A stretch of DNA of 7,758 bases from an uncultured Ruminococcus sp. (GCA_902783705.1 CACZSA010000164.1:1-7758), one strand, 5' to 3'; shown: positions 1 through 6,125, counted from the stretch's first letter. Notes: generated from the letters alone by a model not told the origin. A program made the numbers and translations.

Positions 1-71
1 AGAATGGCGGTCTTTATCTTGTCAAGGCTGAAGGAAACGAGCTTGCCGTTGCGCTTTGCTACTTTGTACAT
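1..71 (-). CDS. nrdD: Anaerobic ribonucleoside-triphosphate reductase (class III RNR), N-terminal fragment, runs off left edge
   Basis: Only the first 24 codons are inside the window. They begin MYKVAKRNGKLVSF and continue through a lysine-rich stretch, matching the start of an ATP-cone domain (pattern K-V-x-K-R-x-G-K-x-V-x-F), the allosteric nucleotide-binding module at the N terminus of NrdD. The ATG at 71-69 is preceded at 7 nt by GAGAGG (84-79), which fixes the start. NrdD reduces ribonucleoside triphosphates to dNTPs in the cytoplasm under anoxia using a glycyl radical installed by NrdG. The gene for that activase lies immediately upstream on the same strand, and two NrdR boxes with a consensus promoter sit between them, so NrdD is much the likeliest identity. 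An ATP cone alone also occurs in NrdA, NrdJ and NrdR, and the catalytic part is not visible. The leader just upstream of the SD (85-110) is an imperfect GAT/ATC trinucleotide run. Confidence 0.85.
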   Translation of the reverse strand, partial: MYKVAKRNGKLVSFSLDKIKTAI

Positions 72-137
72 GATGGATCCTCTCGTGATGATGATGGTGA
101 TGATCGGATGAAGCCGCGCTCTTCAAAATCTTCCCAT

Positions 138-166
138 AAAAAGTCCGGAAGAGAAATCCTTCCGGA
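138..166 (-). promoter_or_regulatory. Terminator-like hairpin in the nrdD leader (candidate attenuator)
   Basis: Read on the minus strand, TCCGGAAG (166-159) pairs perfectly with CTTCCGGA (151-144) across a 7-nt loop and is followed by C and five Ts (142-138). This has the form of an intrinsic terminator. It lies about 20 nt downstream of the predicted nrdD start site (near 185) and about 70 nt upstream of the ATG, so it would cut nrdD transcripts rather than serve only as the nrdG terminator. The right arm can instead pair through TCTTCC (152-147) with GGAAGA (134-129), a structure that excludes the terminator and puts the T-run in the loop. The pairing is seen in the sequence; a regulatory role is inferred. 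Confidence 0.5.
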
Positions 167-191
167 AACGGAACAATTACGCAGCGTTCAA

Positions 192-220
192 AGTATAACA
201 CAGAATGACGTCGATGTCAA
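192..220 (-). promoter_or_regulatory. nrdD promoter (sigma-A consensus)
   Basis: On the minus strand a perfect -35 TTGACA (220-215) is followed after exactly 17 bp by TATACT (197-192). Predicted start of transcription is near 185, giving a leader of about 110 nt before the nrdD ATG at 71. It lies downstream of the nrdG stop and right beside the two NrdR boxes, so nrdD has a promoter of its own. Confidence 0.88.
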
Positions 221-228
221 GAGGGAAA

Positions 229-244
229 ACACAAAATCTTGTGT
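229..244. promoter_or_regulatory. NrdR box, promoter-proximal
   Basis: ACACAAAATCTTGTGT is a near-palindrome matching the NrdR consensus acaCwAtATaTwGtgt at 14 of 16 positions. NrdR is the zinc-finger/ATP-cone repressor that senses dNTP/ATP levels and controls RNR operons, binding pairs of such boxes. This copy ends 8 bp upstream of the nrdD -35 hexamer. Confidence 0.85.
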
Positions 245-260
245 TTTTTTCTTTCGGATG

Positions 261-276
261 GCACTATATATAGTGT
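261..276. promoter_or_regulatory. NrdR box, promoter-distal
   Basis: GCACTATATATAGTGT matches the NrdR consensus at 15 of 16 positions. It is 32 bp centre-to-centre from the proximal box, about three helical turns, the spacing expected for cooperative NrdR binding on one DNA face. It begins 25 bp downstream of the nrdG stop codon, so the pair of boxes fills the gap between nrdG and the nrdD promoter. Confidence 0.9.
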
Positions 277-301
277 TTGTCGTCCGACAGACGTGACCGG
301 A

Positions 302-994
302 TCAGTCCACGCCGCGCAGGGCGGCCGACGGGATAATGGCGGCGGCGCGGTCGCGCATCTCGAAGAGCACCTCGCGCGGGACGGCCGTGGCATGGCCCAC
401 GAGGTTCCCGCTGTCGACGAAGTTCTGCAGATAGTACCGCTTCGTGCCGCGGATCCAGCGCGCGATGCCCTCGATGTCCTCGACCGTATGGAACGGTGAG
501 ACGACGGTCGTGCGGAACTCAAACTCGACGGAGCCGGAGAGAAGCAGCGAGACGCTCTCCTTCACCGGAGCCGGGTCGAAGCCCGGGATCCCGACGGTCT
601 CGGCGTATTTCCCGGGGATGTTCTTCACGTCCATCGCGACGTAATCGACGAGGCCCGCGTCGAGGAGCTTTTTCAGCCTGTCCGGATAGCAGCCGTTCGT
701 GTCGAGCTTGACGGAGAGACCGAGGTCCCGGATCTTTTCGAGGAACGCGGCGATGTCCGGCTGCAGGAGCGGTTCGCCCCCCGTCACGGCGACGCCGTCG
801 AGCATCCCCCGGCGCTTCTTCAGGAATGAGAAGAACTCCTCCTCCGGGATGGCGTCCGTGTCCAGAATGTCCGTCACCAGAATGGCGTTGTGACAGAAGG
901 GGCAGCGCAGATTGCATCCCGCGGTGAAAACGGTGCAGGCGACGTGCTCCGGGTAGTCCAGCAGGGTCAGTTTCTGCAGTCCGTGGATTCTCAT
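302..994 (-). CDS. nrdG: Anaerobic ribonucleoside-triphosphate reductase activating protein (radical SAM, NrdG2 type)
   Basis: This 230-residue protein has the radical SAM cluster motif CxxxCxxC (C27, C31, C34, in GCNLRCPFCHN) and the SAM-binding GGEP motif (residues 72-75, VTGGEPLLQ). With the opening IHGLQKLTLLDYPEHVAC and the ending region with YYLQNF it fits the NrdG2 subfamily (TIGR02495) of NrdD activases. It binds a [4Fe-4S] cluster and SAM in the cytoplasm and makes the glycyl radical on NrdD. The start at 994 is set by a perfect GAGGAGG (1005-999) 4 nt upstream; the frame is open further (to 1078), but that extension crosses the promoter and has no homologous look. The length is normal for the family. 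nrdD begins 230 nt downstream on the same strand, so activase precedes its target, the reverse of the common nrdD-nrdG order. No terminator separates them, so read-through into nrdD is likely. Confidence 0.93.
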   Translation of the reverse strand: MRIHGLQKLTLLDYPEHVACTVFTAGCNLRCPFCHNAILVTDILDTDAIPEEEFFSFLKKRRGMLDGVAVTGGEPLLQPDIAAFLEKIRDLGLSVKLDTNGCYPDRLKKLLDAGLVDYVAMDVKNIPGKYAETVGIPGFDPAPVKESVSLLLSGSVEFEFRTTVVSPFHTVEDIEGIARWIRGTKRYYLQNFVDSGNLVGHATAVPREVLFEMRDRAAAIIPSAALRGVD

Positions 995-1049
995 GAGACC
1001 TCCTCTTGAAATCGGCGGCAATCTGCCGTAAAATTTCACAGCGACTGAT

Positions 1050-1078
1050 ATTATAGCACAGAAAGCGCGGGATTGCAA
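1050..1078 (-). promoter_or_regulatory. nrdG promoter
   Basis: On the minus strand TTGCAA (1078-1073), a 17-bp spacer and a perfect TATAAT (1055-1050) lie about 55 nt upstream of the nrdG ATG. No NrdR-like palindrome is seen around it, in contrast to the nrdD promoter. Confidence 0.8.
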
Positions 1079-1187
1079 TGTTCAAATTCAACGGAAATAC
1101 AGGCCGAAATTTGGGGAATTGGTGTAGAAGCCCCGGAAAGGGAGCGCCCGGCGGGGAGGATTTCGGCATTTGTTCACCGAATACCGC

Positions 1188-1216
1188 TTGATTTCCATCC
1201 CCGGATACGGTATAAA
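1188..1216 (+). promoter_or_regulatory. Promoter of the TPR-DUF4037-esterase operon
   Basis: TTGATT (1188-1193), a 17-bp spacer and TATAAA (1211-1216) lie 37 nt upstream of the TPR gene start; transcription should begin near 1223. The promoter is divergent to that of nrdG. Between the two, GCCGAAAT (1103-1110) and ATTTCGGC (1160-1167) form an exact 8-bp inverted repeat 49 nt apart, of unknown meaning. Confidence 0.75.
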
Positions 1217-1253
1217 TAAAGCAAATCAGAAAAAATGAAAAACGGAGAACAGC

Positions 1254-2093
1254 ATGGAATTCACAGAAGCTCTCGAGCCGACCGATTTTCTCGATCCCCG
1301 CTGTCCCTTCTGCGCGGACGCCTACGGAAAGGAACGCCCCGTGCATCCGATCGACACGGACCGCGTGACGGCGAAGCTCGACGAATACCTCTCGAAAAAC
1401 GATTACGCGGCGGCAGAGCGGCATCTTGCCTACTGGCTCGCCGAGGCGGAGGAGGGGCGGGACCTGCGCGGTCAGTTCCTCGTGCGCAACGAGCGGATCG
1501 GGCTCTTCCGCAAGCTCGGGCGGGGGGAGGAATCCCTCGGGGAGGCGGAGAAGACCGTCGCGCTTGCAGAGGCCCTCGGGATCGCGGACGAGCTCGGCGG
1601 GGCGACGGCCTTGGCGAATCAGGCGACGGCGATGAAGGCATTCGGACAGGCGGAGGCGTCCCTTCCGGTGTTCCGGCGCGCGCTCGCGGTGTATGAGAAG
1701 TCCCCGCGGCCCGATCCCTTCCGCTTTGCCGGGGTCTGCAACAATTACGCGCTCGCCCTCGCGGACTGCGGCGAATTTGACGAGGCGCGGCGGATGTACA
1801 CTCGGGCGATGAAGCTGCTCGGGCGGGTTGAAGGCGCGGAGCCGGAGATCGCCGTGACGTGGCTGAACCTCGCGAACCTCGCCGAGGCGGAGCGGGGACT
1901 CGAGGAGGCGGAGGCGGAGATCGCGGACTGCGTGGAGCGGGCGTGGGCGCTCCTCGATTTGCCGTCGCTGCCGCGGGACGGGAACTACGCGTTCGTGTGC
2001 GAGAAATGCGCGCCGACGTTCCATTATTACGGCTATTTTCTCTGGGGCGCGGAGCTCGAAGAAAGGGCGCGGGCGATCTATGAACGGGCTTGA
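1254..2093 (+). CDS. Tetratricopeptide-repeat protein with terminal CxxC pairs, partner of DUF4037 protein
   Basis: The 279-residue soluble protein has no signal peptide or membrane segment. TPR-like helix pairs are visible at about residues 115-148, 159-192 (NNYALALADCGEFDEARRMY) and 200-233 (TWLNLANLAEAERGLEEA), with more divergent helical repeats from about 35 to 110. A CPFC motif sits at C17-C20 in the N-terminal DFLDPRCPFC and a CEKC motif at C249-C252 in YAFVCEKCAPTFHYYGY; the four cysteines could make one zinc site clamping the ends of the solenoid (inference). GGAG at 1244-1247, 6 nt before the ATG, supports the start. It overlaps the next gene by 14 nt, implying coupled translation and probably a physical partnership. 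TPR solenoids mediate protein binding; the partner and process are unknown. It resembles Firmicutes TPR proteins that I recall being encoded beside DUF4037 proteins. Confidence 0.85.
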   Translation: MEFTEALEPTDFLDPRCPFCADAYGKERPVHPIDTDRVTAKLDEYLSKNDYAAAERHLAYWLAEAEEGRDLRGQFLVRNERIGLFRKLGRGEESLGEAEKTVALAEALGIADELGGATALANQATAMKAFGQAEASLPVFRRALAVYEKSPRPDPFRFAGVCNNYALALADCGEFDEARRMYTRAMKLLGRVEGAEPEIAVTWLNLANLAEAERGLEEAEAEIADCVERAWALLDLPSLPRDGNYAFVCEKCAPTFHYYGYFLWGAELEERARAIYERA

Positions 2094-3021
2094 ACTCGCG
2101 CGGGCGTATTACGAGGCGTACGGTGCGCCGATGCTGAGAGAGGATTTCCCGGATCTTCTGCCCGTGATCGCCGCCGGGCTGTGCGGGAGCGGATCGGAGT
2201 GCTTCGGCTATGACGACGAGGTTTCCCGCGACCACGATTTCGAGCCGGGCTTCTGCCTCTTCCTCCCGGACGAGGAGACGGTCGACCGGAGGCGCGCCTT
2301 TCAGCTCGAGCGGGCGTACGACGCGCTGCCGAAGGAATTTGCGGGCTTCTCCCGTTCGCGGATGAACCCGGTCGGCGGGCGTCGTCACGGCGTGATCCGG
2401 CGGGCGGATTTCTTCCGGGACAAGTGCGGCGCGCCGGACGGGGGACTCGATCTCCGGGACTGGCTGACGGTGCCGGAGAGCCTGCTCGCGGAGGCCGTGA
2501 ACGGGGAGGTCTTTTACGACGGCGACGGGGCGTTCACCCGGATCCGCGCGAACCTCTCCGACATGCCCGAGGATGCACGGCGCAAGAAGATCGCCGGGGA
2601 GCTCGTGCTGATGAAGCAGGCCGGGATCTACAACTACCCCCGCATCCTCGCGCACGGGGAAGCCGGAGCGGCGCAGCTGGCGGTCCACGCGTTCGCCGAA
2701 GCCGCCGTGCACCTGATCTTCCTCCTCAACCGCCGGCCCGCGCCGTATTATAAATGGAAATTCCGCGCGCTCCGGGCACTCTCCTTCGGGGCGGAGCTGG
2801 CGGACGCGGTCGAGTTCCTCCTCCTCTCGGACAACGAGCCGGGGACGGCGGGGACGAAGGAGGCGGTGATCGCGGATATCGGCGCGCTGATCGTCGGGGA
2901 AGTGAAGCGTCAGGGGCTGTCCACGGCGGAGGGCGACGATCCCGAGGTCCACGGCTACGCGGTCAACGACGGCATCGCGGACGCCGGGGTGCGGAACCTG
3001 CACATCCTCGCGGCGGTGTGA
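2080..3021 (+). CDS. DUF4037 family protein, putative nucleotidyltransferase-fold enzyme
   Basis: This 313-residue soluble protein carries an N-terminal signature of the nucleotidyltransferase type: G36-S-G-S39-E-C-F-G43 followed by DDE (45-47) and SRDHDF (49-54). The Gly-Ser element plus D51-x-D53 fit the hG[GS]...[DE]x[DE] metal-binding pattern. The rest is mostly helical, as in the DUF4037 family, whose activity is not established to my knowledge. Reaction and substrate are therefore unknown; nucleotide transfer is inferred from the motif only. The ATG at 2080 lies inside the end of the TPR gene (14-nt overlap, +1 frame) with only a weak, distant AG-rich stretch (GAAAGGG near 2061-2067), so translation is probably coupled to the TPR gene. 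The conserved region begins early, which argues against a later start. The esterase gene follows after 34 nt. Confidence 0.82.
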   Translation: MNGLELARAYYEAYGAPMLREDFPDLLPVIAAGLCGSGSECFGYDDEVSRDHDFEPGFCLFLPDEETVDRRRAFQLERAYDALPKEFAGFSRSRMNPVGGRRHGVIRRADFFRDKCGAPDGGLDLRDWLTVPESLLAEAVNGEVFYDGDGAFTRIRANLSDMPEDARRKKIAGELVLMKQAGIYNYPRILAHGEAGAAQLAVHAFAEAAVHLIFLLNRRPAPYYKWKFRALRALSFGAELADAVEFLLLSDNEPGTAGTKEAVIADIGALIVGEVKRQGLSTAEGDDPEVHGYAVNDGIADAGVRNLHILAAV

Positions 3022-3055
3022 GACAAACAGGCATTTGCGGAAAGGAGGGAGCCCG

Positions 3056-4453
3056 ATGAAGCTCCGGCAATGGATATTCCCCGCGCTGCTCGCGCTTTTC
3101 TTCGCGGCGGTGCTCCTCGCGGGACTGGTCCCGTGGAACCGCGTCCTCCCGGAAAAGGAGGAGATCGTCCTCCCGGAGAAGGAGGAGATCGTCCTCCCGG
3201 AGAAGGAGGAGCTTCCCCCGGACAGCGATATCCCGGACCCCGCCGGCACGACGATCGTCACGTACCGTTTCAACACGCAGGACGACGGTGTCACGATCCG
3301 CGCGGAGGAGGACGGCGGGGTGCTCGTCACCTTCCCCTTGCCGACGGGCGATTGCCCTTTGTATTTCGAGAGCATGGATGTTGTGCCGGACAGCGTGGAA
3401 TTTACCGTGCGGGAGACGCCGGACGGCAGCGTTCAGGTCGCCGCATACATTACGAGAAATGCCCAGCCTTCCTTTATGAATTCGACGACGGGATGGGAGA
3501 TCTGCACACCGGGGACCTTCAACGTCGAGGGGGACGTCTCTTACTGCCGATACCGGTACGGGGAGGAGAACAGCTGGGTGATCTACCTCGCGGGCGGCGG
3601 CATGTCCGTGGACGCGAAGTCGGCGGATCAGCCCGGCGCCTTCTACACGACCGGGACCGCGTGGAACGGGATCTGGGATACGCCGTTCTTCTCCCGGGAC
3701 GAGACGAACCCCTTCCGCGACTGGTCCTATCTGCTGATCCCCTGCGACACGGCGGACTGCTATATCGGCGCGGGCGAATTCACGAGCGAGCAGGGAGCCG
3801 TTCTGCATCACAGCGGCTATGAGAATTTCGGAAAATTCCTCGACGCCTTCGCACAGGGACGCCTCGATCCGGACAGGATCCTCCTCGCGGGCTCCTCGGC
3901 GGGCGGGTTCGGCGCGGCAATGCTGGCCCAGACCGTCTGCGAACGCTTTCCGGAAGCCGAGGTCACCGTCCTCGTCGACTGTGCGTGCCTCTCGGCGGAC
4001 TGGCATACGATCGCCGAGGAGGTCTGGAGCGCGCCGTGCTGGATCCGGATGCCGATGCAGACCGACGACTGCGTGACGGACGCGCTCGTCTTCCTGAAGG
4101 AGACGTACGGCGAGCGGGTGAAGATCCTCTATCTCGCGGTGGAGGGCGACCGGACCCTCGCGTCCTACCAGAACTATCTCGACGCGGGGGTATTCCGATA
4201 CACCCGGGAGGCGGCGGAGCACTACGACCGGACGCTCCGCGCGGCGGTGAAGCGGCTGAAGGAGGAGGTGCCCGACGCGGGGATCTGGATCGTGAGGACG
4301 GGCGACGCCGTCTCGTACATCCCGCACATGCTCGTGCCGCTGCTGGAGAGTACGGTCACAAACGGCCTGACGGCGCTCGAGTGGGTCAGGGAGGCTGTGC
4401 TCTATTCCGCGCCGCCCTTATCCTTCGATCTCGACGGTTTCCTCGGCGAATAA
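3056..4453 (+). CDS. Membrane-anchored pectin acetylesterase/Notum-family serine hydrolase
   Basis: The 465-residue protein starts with a short basic end and one hydrophobic segment (residues about 6-26) with no lipobox cysteine, so it is an anchored or secreted protein. An acidic repeat linker (30-53) leads to an alpha/beta-hydrolase domain of the pectin acetylesterase/Notum type (PF03283; CE13): IYLAGGGMS (176-184, oxyanion region), NPFRDWSYLLIPCDTADCYIG, GSSAGGFGA with nucleophile probably S281 in G-x-S-x-G, and a C-terminal H424 in SYIPHML. D365 in VEGDRT is a candidate third triad member. Family enzymes remove acetyl or acyl groups from pectin or lipidated proteins; the substrate here is unknown. 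AAAGGAGG at 3041-3048, 7 nt before ATG 3056, sets the start; an in-frame TTG at 3035 lies before this SD and is rejected. It lies 34 nt after DUF4037, probably in the same operon. No clear terminator follows. Confidence 0.83.
   Translation: MKLRQWIFPALLALFFAAVLLAGLVPWNRVLPEKEEIVLPEKEEIVLPEKEELPPDSDIPDPAGTTIVTYRFNTQDDGVTIRAEEDGGVLVTFPLPTGDCPLYFESMDVVPDSVEFTVRETPDGSVQVAAYITRNAQPSFMNSTTGWEICTPGTFNVEGDVSYCRYRYGEENSWVIYLAGGGMSVDAKSADQPGAFYTTGTAWNGIWDTPFFSRDETNPFRDWSYLLIPCDTADCYIGAGEFTSEQGAVLHHSGYENFGKFLDAFAQGRLDPDRILLAGSSAGGFGAAMLAQTVCERFPEAEVTVLVDCACLSADWHTIAEEVWSAPCWIRMPMQTDDCVTDALVFLKETYGERVKILYLAVEGDRTLASYQNYLDAGVFRYTREAAEHYDRTLRAAVKRLKEEVPDAGIWIVRTGDAVSYIPHMLVPLLESTVTNGLTALEWVREAVLYSAPPLSFDLDGFLGE
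3143..3214 (+). repeat. Three tandem 24-bp repeats in the esterase linker
   Basis: Three consecutive 24-bp units (3143-3166, 3167-3190, 3191-3214) are almost identical: units 1 and 2 differ at one base (A/G), and unit 3 diverges only in its last codon. They keep the reading frame and encode VLPEKEEI, VLPEKEEI and VLPEKEEL between the membrane segment and the catalytic domain. Such near-perfect in-frame repeats suggest recent duplication and probable copy-number variation between strains. Confidence 0.95.
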
Positions 4454-4487
4454 GGCAAAGAATGTCTGAGTTTTTATTCTCCCGCTC

Positions 4488-4516
4488 TTGATAAAATCCC
4501 GTCTCTGTGGTATCAT
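4488..4516 (+). promoter_or_regulatory. Promoter of the SDR gene
   Basis: TTGATA (4488-4493), a 17-bp spacer and TATCAT (4511-4516) lie 34 nt before the SDR start codon. It begins 35 nt after the esterase stop, so the SDR gene has its own promoter, although no hairpin terminator is visible between 4454 and 4487. Confidence 0.72.
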
Positions 4517-4550
4517 AAGGGGAGAGAACAAAACGAAACGGAGAGAGAAC

Positions 4551-5306
4551 ATGAAAGTTGCGATCATCACCGGGGCGTCGGCGGGGCTGGGACTCGAATT
4601 CCTGCGCGCCATGCCGAAATTCTACCCCGATATCGAAGAATACTGGCTCGTCGCGCGGCGGAAGGAAAAGCTCCTCGAGGCCGCGAAGGACGTGCCGCGC
4701 CAGTGCCGGATCTTCCCCCTGGACCTGACGAAGGACGAGAGCTACGGCAAGATCGCCGAGGTCCTCGAGCGCGAGCAGCCCGAGGTCTGGATGCTCGTGA
4801 ACAATTCCGGCTGCGGGTATCTCGGCAACGTGGGAGAGGGAGAACTCGAAAAGCAGACGCGGATGGTGGATCTGAACCTCAAGGGCCTGACTGCCATGAC
4901 GCATCTCGCCATCCCGTATATGCCCTCCGGCGCGCATATTATCAACGTCTCCTCGATCGCCTCCTTCTGCCCGAACGCGCGGATGACGGTCTACTCGGCC
5001 TCGAAGTCCTACGTGACGGCGTTCACGTTCGGCATCGCGGAGGAGCTGAAGCAGAAGGGCGTGACGGCGACGGCGGTCTGCCCCGGCCCGATGGACACGG
5101 CGTTCATCGACATCGGCGGGATCAAGGGCCACTCCAAGACCTTCGACATCCTGCCCTACTGCGACCCGAAGAAGGTGGCGGAGGGCGCGCTCACGGCGGC
5201 AGGGATGGGACGCACGGTCTACACGCCCACGCCGTTCTATAAATTCTACCGTCTGGTCGCGAAGCTCGCCCCGACGAAGCTCATGATGAAAGCGTCGAAG
5301 ACCTGA
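4551..5306 (+). CDS. Short-chain dehydrogenase/reductase (SDR family NAD(P)-dependent oxidoreductase)
   Basis: A 251-residue classical SDR. The Rossmann dinucleotide-binding motif TGASAGLG is at residues 7-14, the structural NNSG (variant of NNAG) at 84-87, the catalytic serine region NVSS at 132-135 (probably S135) and the active-site YxxxK at Y148-K152 (YSASK). PGPMDTAF follows near residue 180, as usual for the family. It should oxidise or reduce an alcohol/carbonyl substrate with NAD(P) in the cytoplasm; the substrate cannot be told. GGAGAG at 4540-4545 stands 5 nt before ATG 4551; the frame is open upstream to 4488 but that stretch is promoter. A PPIase gene follows after 66 nt with no clear terminator, so the two may be co-transcribed. 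The C terminus (MMKASKT) lies at the usual family length. Confidence 0.9.
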   Translation: MKVAIITGASAGLGLEFLRAMPKFYPDIEEYWLVARRKEKLLEAAKDVPRQCRIFPLDLTKDESYGKIAEVLEREQPEVWMLVNNSGCGYLGNVGEGELEKQTRMVDLNLKGLTAMTHLAIPYMPSGAHIINVSSIASFCPNARMTVYSASKSYVTAFTFGIAEELKQKGVTATAVCPGPMDTAFIDIGGIKGHSKTFDILPYCDPKKVAEGALTAAGMGRTVYTPTPFYKFYRLVAKLAPTKLMMKASKT

Positions 5307-5372
5307 CGAACTGCCGGGGGACCGGCGTACTTATCCGACGAAAAACTGAATCACAGAAAGGATTCCCGATAT

Positions 5373-6125
5373 ATGAACAACAATCCCGACCGCATCGTCG
5401 CCCAGGTGGCGGGCAACCCGATCATGGAGAGCGACATCGACGAAGCGCTCCGCTCGATGGGCCAGCGCGCGCAGAGCTACAACAACCCGCAGGGCAGAGC
5501 GATTCTGCTCGACCAGATCATTGCGCGGCGTCTCTTCCTCATGGACGCGCAGAAGAACCTGATGGAGCGCGAGCCCGCGTTCAAGGAACAGCTCAAGCGT
5601 GTGAAGGACGACATGCTGACGAACTACGCGATCCAGAAGTCCGTCGAGCGCGTCCGCGTGAGCGACGAAGAGGTCAAGAAATTCTACGAAGAGAACCCGG
5701 AGCAGTTTGACGCGGGCCTGACGTTCGCGGCGAGCCACATTCTCGTGAACACCGAGGAAGAAGCGGCAGAGATCCGCGAAAAGATCGTCTCCGGCGAGGT
5801 GACGTTCGAGGACGCGGCGAAATCGTGCTCCACCTGCCCGTCGAAGGCGCAGGGCGGCGATCTCGGCGAATTCGGGCACGGACAGATGGTGCCGGAGTTC
5901 GAGGAGGCATGCGCGGCGATGGAGGTCGGGGAGATCTCGGCGCCGGTGAAGACGCAGTTCGGCTGGCACGTCATCCGTCTGAACAAGAAGGAAGAGGGCG
6001 GAAAGATGGCGTTCGCGGACGTGAAGGATGAGATCCGTCAGGCGCTGATGGGGGAAAAGCAGCAGGCGGCGTACCAGAGCCGGATCAACCAGCTGAAGAT
6101 CCTGTTCCCGGTGGACAAACTCTGA
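5373..6125 (+). CDS. Cytosolic parvulin-type peptidyl-prolyl cis-trans isomerase (PpiC domain)
   Basis: This 250-residue protein has an N-terminal helical SurA/NifM-like region (about 1-110, beginning with IVAQVAGNPIMESDIDEAL) and a PpiC rotamase domain (about 115-207) with SHILV, then QGGDLGEFGHGQMVPEFEEA and FGWHVIRL, all hallmarks of parvulins. There is no signal peptide or lipobox, unlike the extracellular lipoprotein PrsA, so it should act in the cytoplasm, speeding proline isomerisation in folding clients. A short C-terminal helix (210-240) would pack on the N-terminal region. AGAAAGGA at 5355-5362 precedes ATG 5373 by 10 nt. No convincing promoter is seen in the 66-nt gap; a GCCGG/CCGGC hairpin (5313-5326) there lacks a T-run. 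Transcription ends at the strong terminator 20 nt downstream. Confidence 0.9.
   Translation: MNNNPDRIVAQVAGNPIMESDIDEALRSMGQRAQSYNNPQGRAILLDQIIARRLFLMDAQKNLMEREPAFKEQLKRVKDDMLTNYAIQKSVERVRVSDEEVKKFYEENPEQFDAGLTFAASHILVNTEEEAAEIREKIVSGEVTFEDAAKSCSTCPSKAQGGDLGEFGHGQMVPEFEEACAAMEVGEISAPVKTQFGWHVIRLNKKEEGGKMAFADVKDEIRQALMGEKQQAAYQSRINQLKILFPVDKL

Noticed and set aside
85..110. GAT trinucleotide run as a coding or microsatellite feature
   Set aside because: It is imperfect, only about 26 nt long and lies in the untranslated nrdD leader; no reading frame uses it.
108..296. 62-codon plus-strand frame
   Set aside because: It lies in the nrdD leader, promoter and NrdR boxes, and has no SD or similarity.
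995..1078. N-terminal extension of nrdG (28 codons)
   Set aside because: It contains the nrdG promoter -10 and leader, and the perfect GAGGAGG lies just before the ATG at 994.
519..2024. 501-residue minus-strand frame over nrdG and the TPR gene
   Set aside because: It overlaps nrdG in another frame and the TPR gene in antisense, crosses the promoter region 1050-1216, and shows no recognisable motif.
3035..3055. TTG start of the esterase
   Set aside because: The AAAGGAGG lies downstream of this TTG and 7 nt before ATG 3056.
1261..3375. 704-residue open frame on the minus strand
   Set aside because: It lies antisense to the TPR, DUF4037 and esterase genes, is rich in Arg/Pro/Ser/Ala low-complexity as expected from GC-rich shadow frames, and has no SD or domain.
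2963..4327. 454-residue minus-strand frame
   Set aside because: Antisense shadow of the esterase, whose catalytic motifs show that the plus strand is coding.
4488..4550. Upstream TTG start of the SDR
   Set aside because: This stretch is the -35/-10 region; the Rossmann motif begins directly after ATG 4551 as in other SDRs.
5313..5326. GCCGG-GGGA-CCGGC hairpin after the SDR gene as a terminator
   Set aside because: The stem is only 5 bp and no T-run follows, so I do not call it a terminator.
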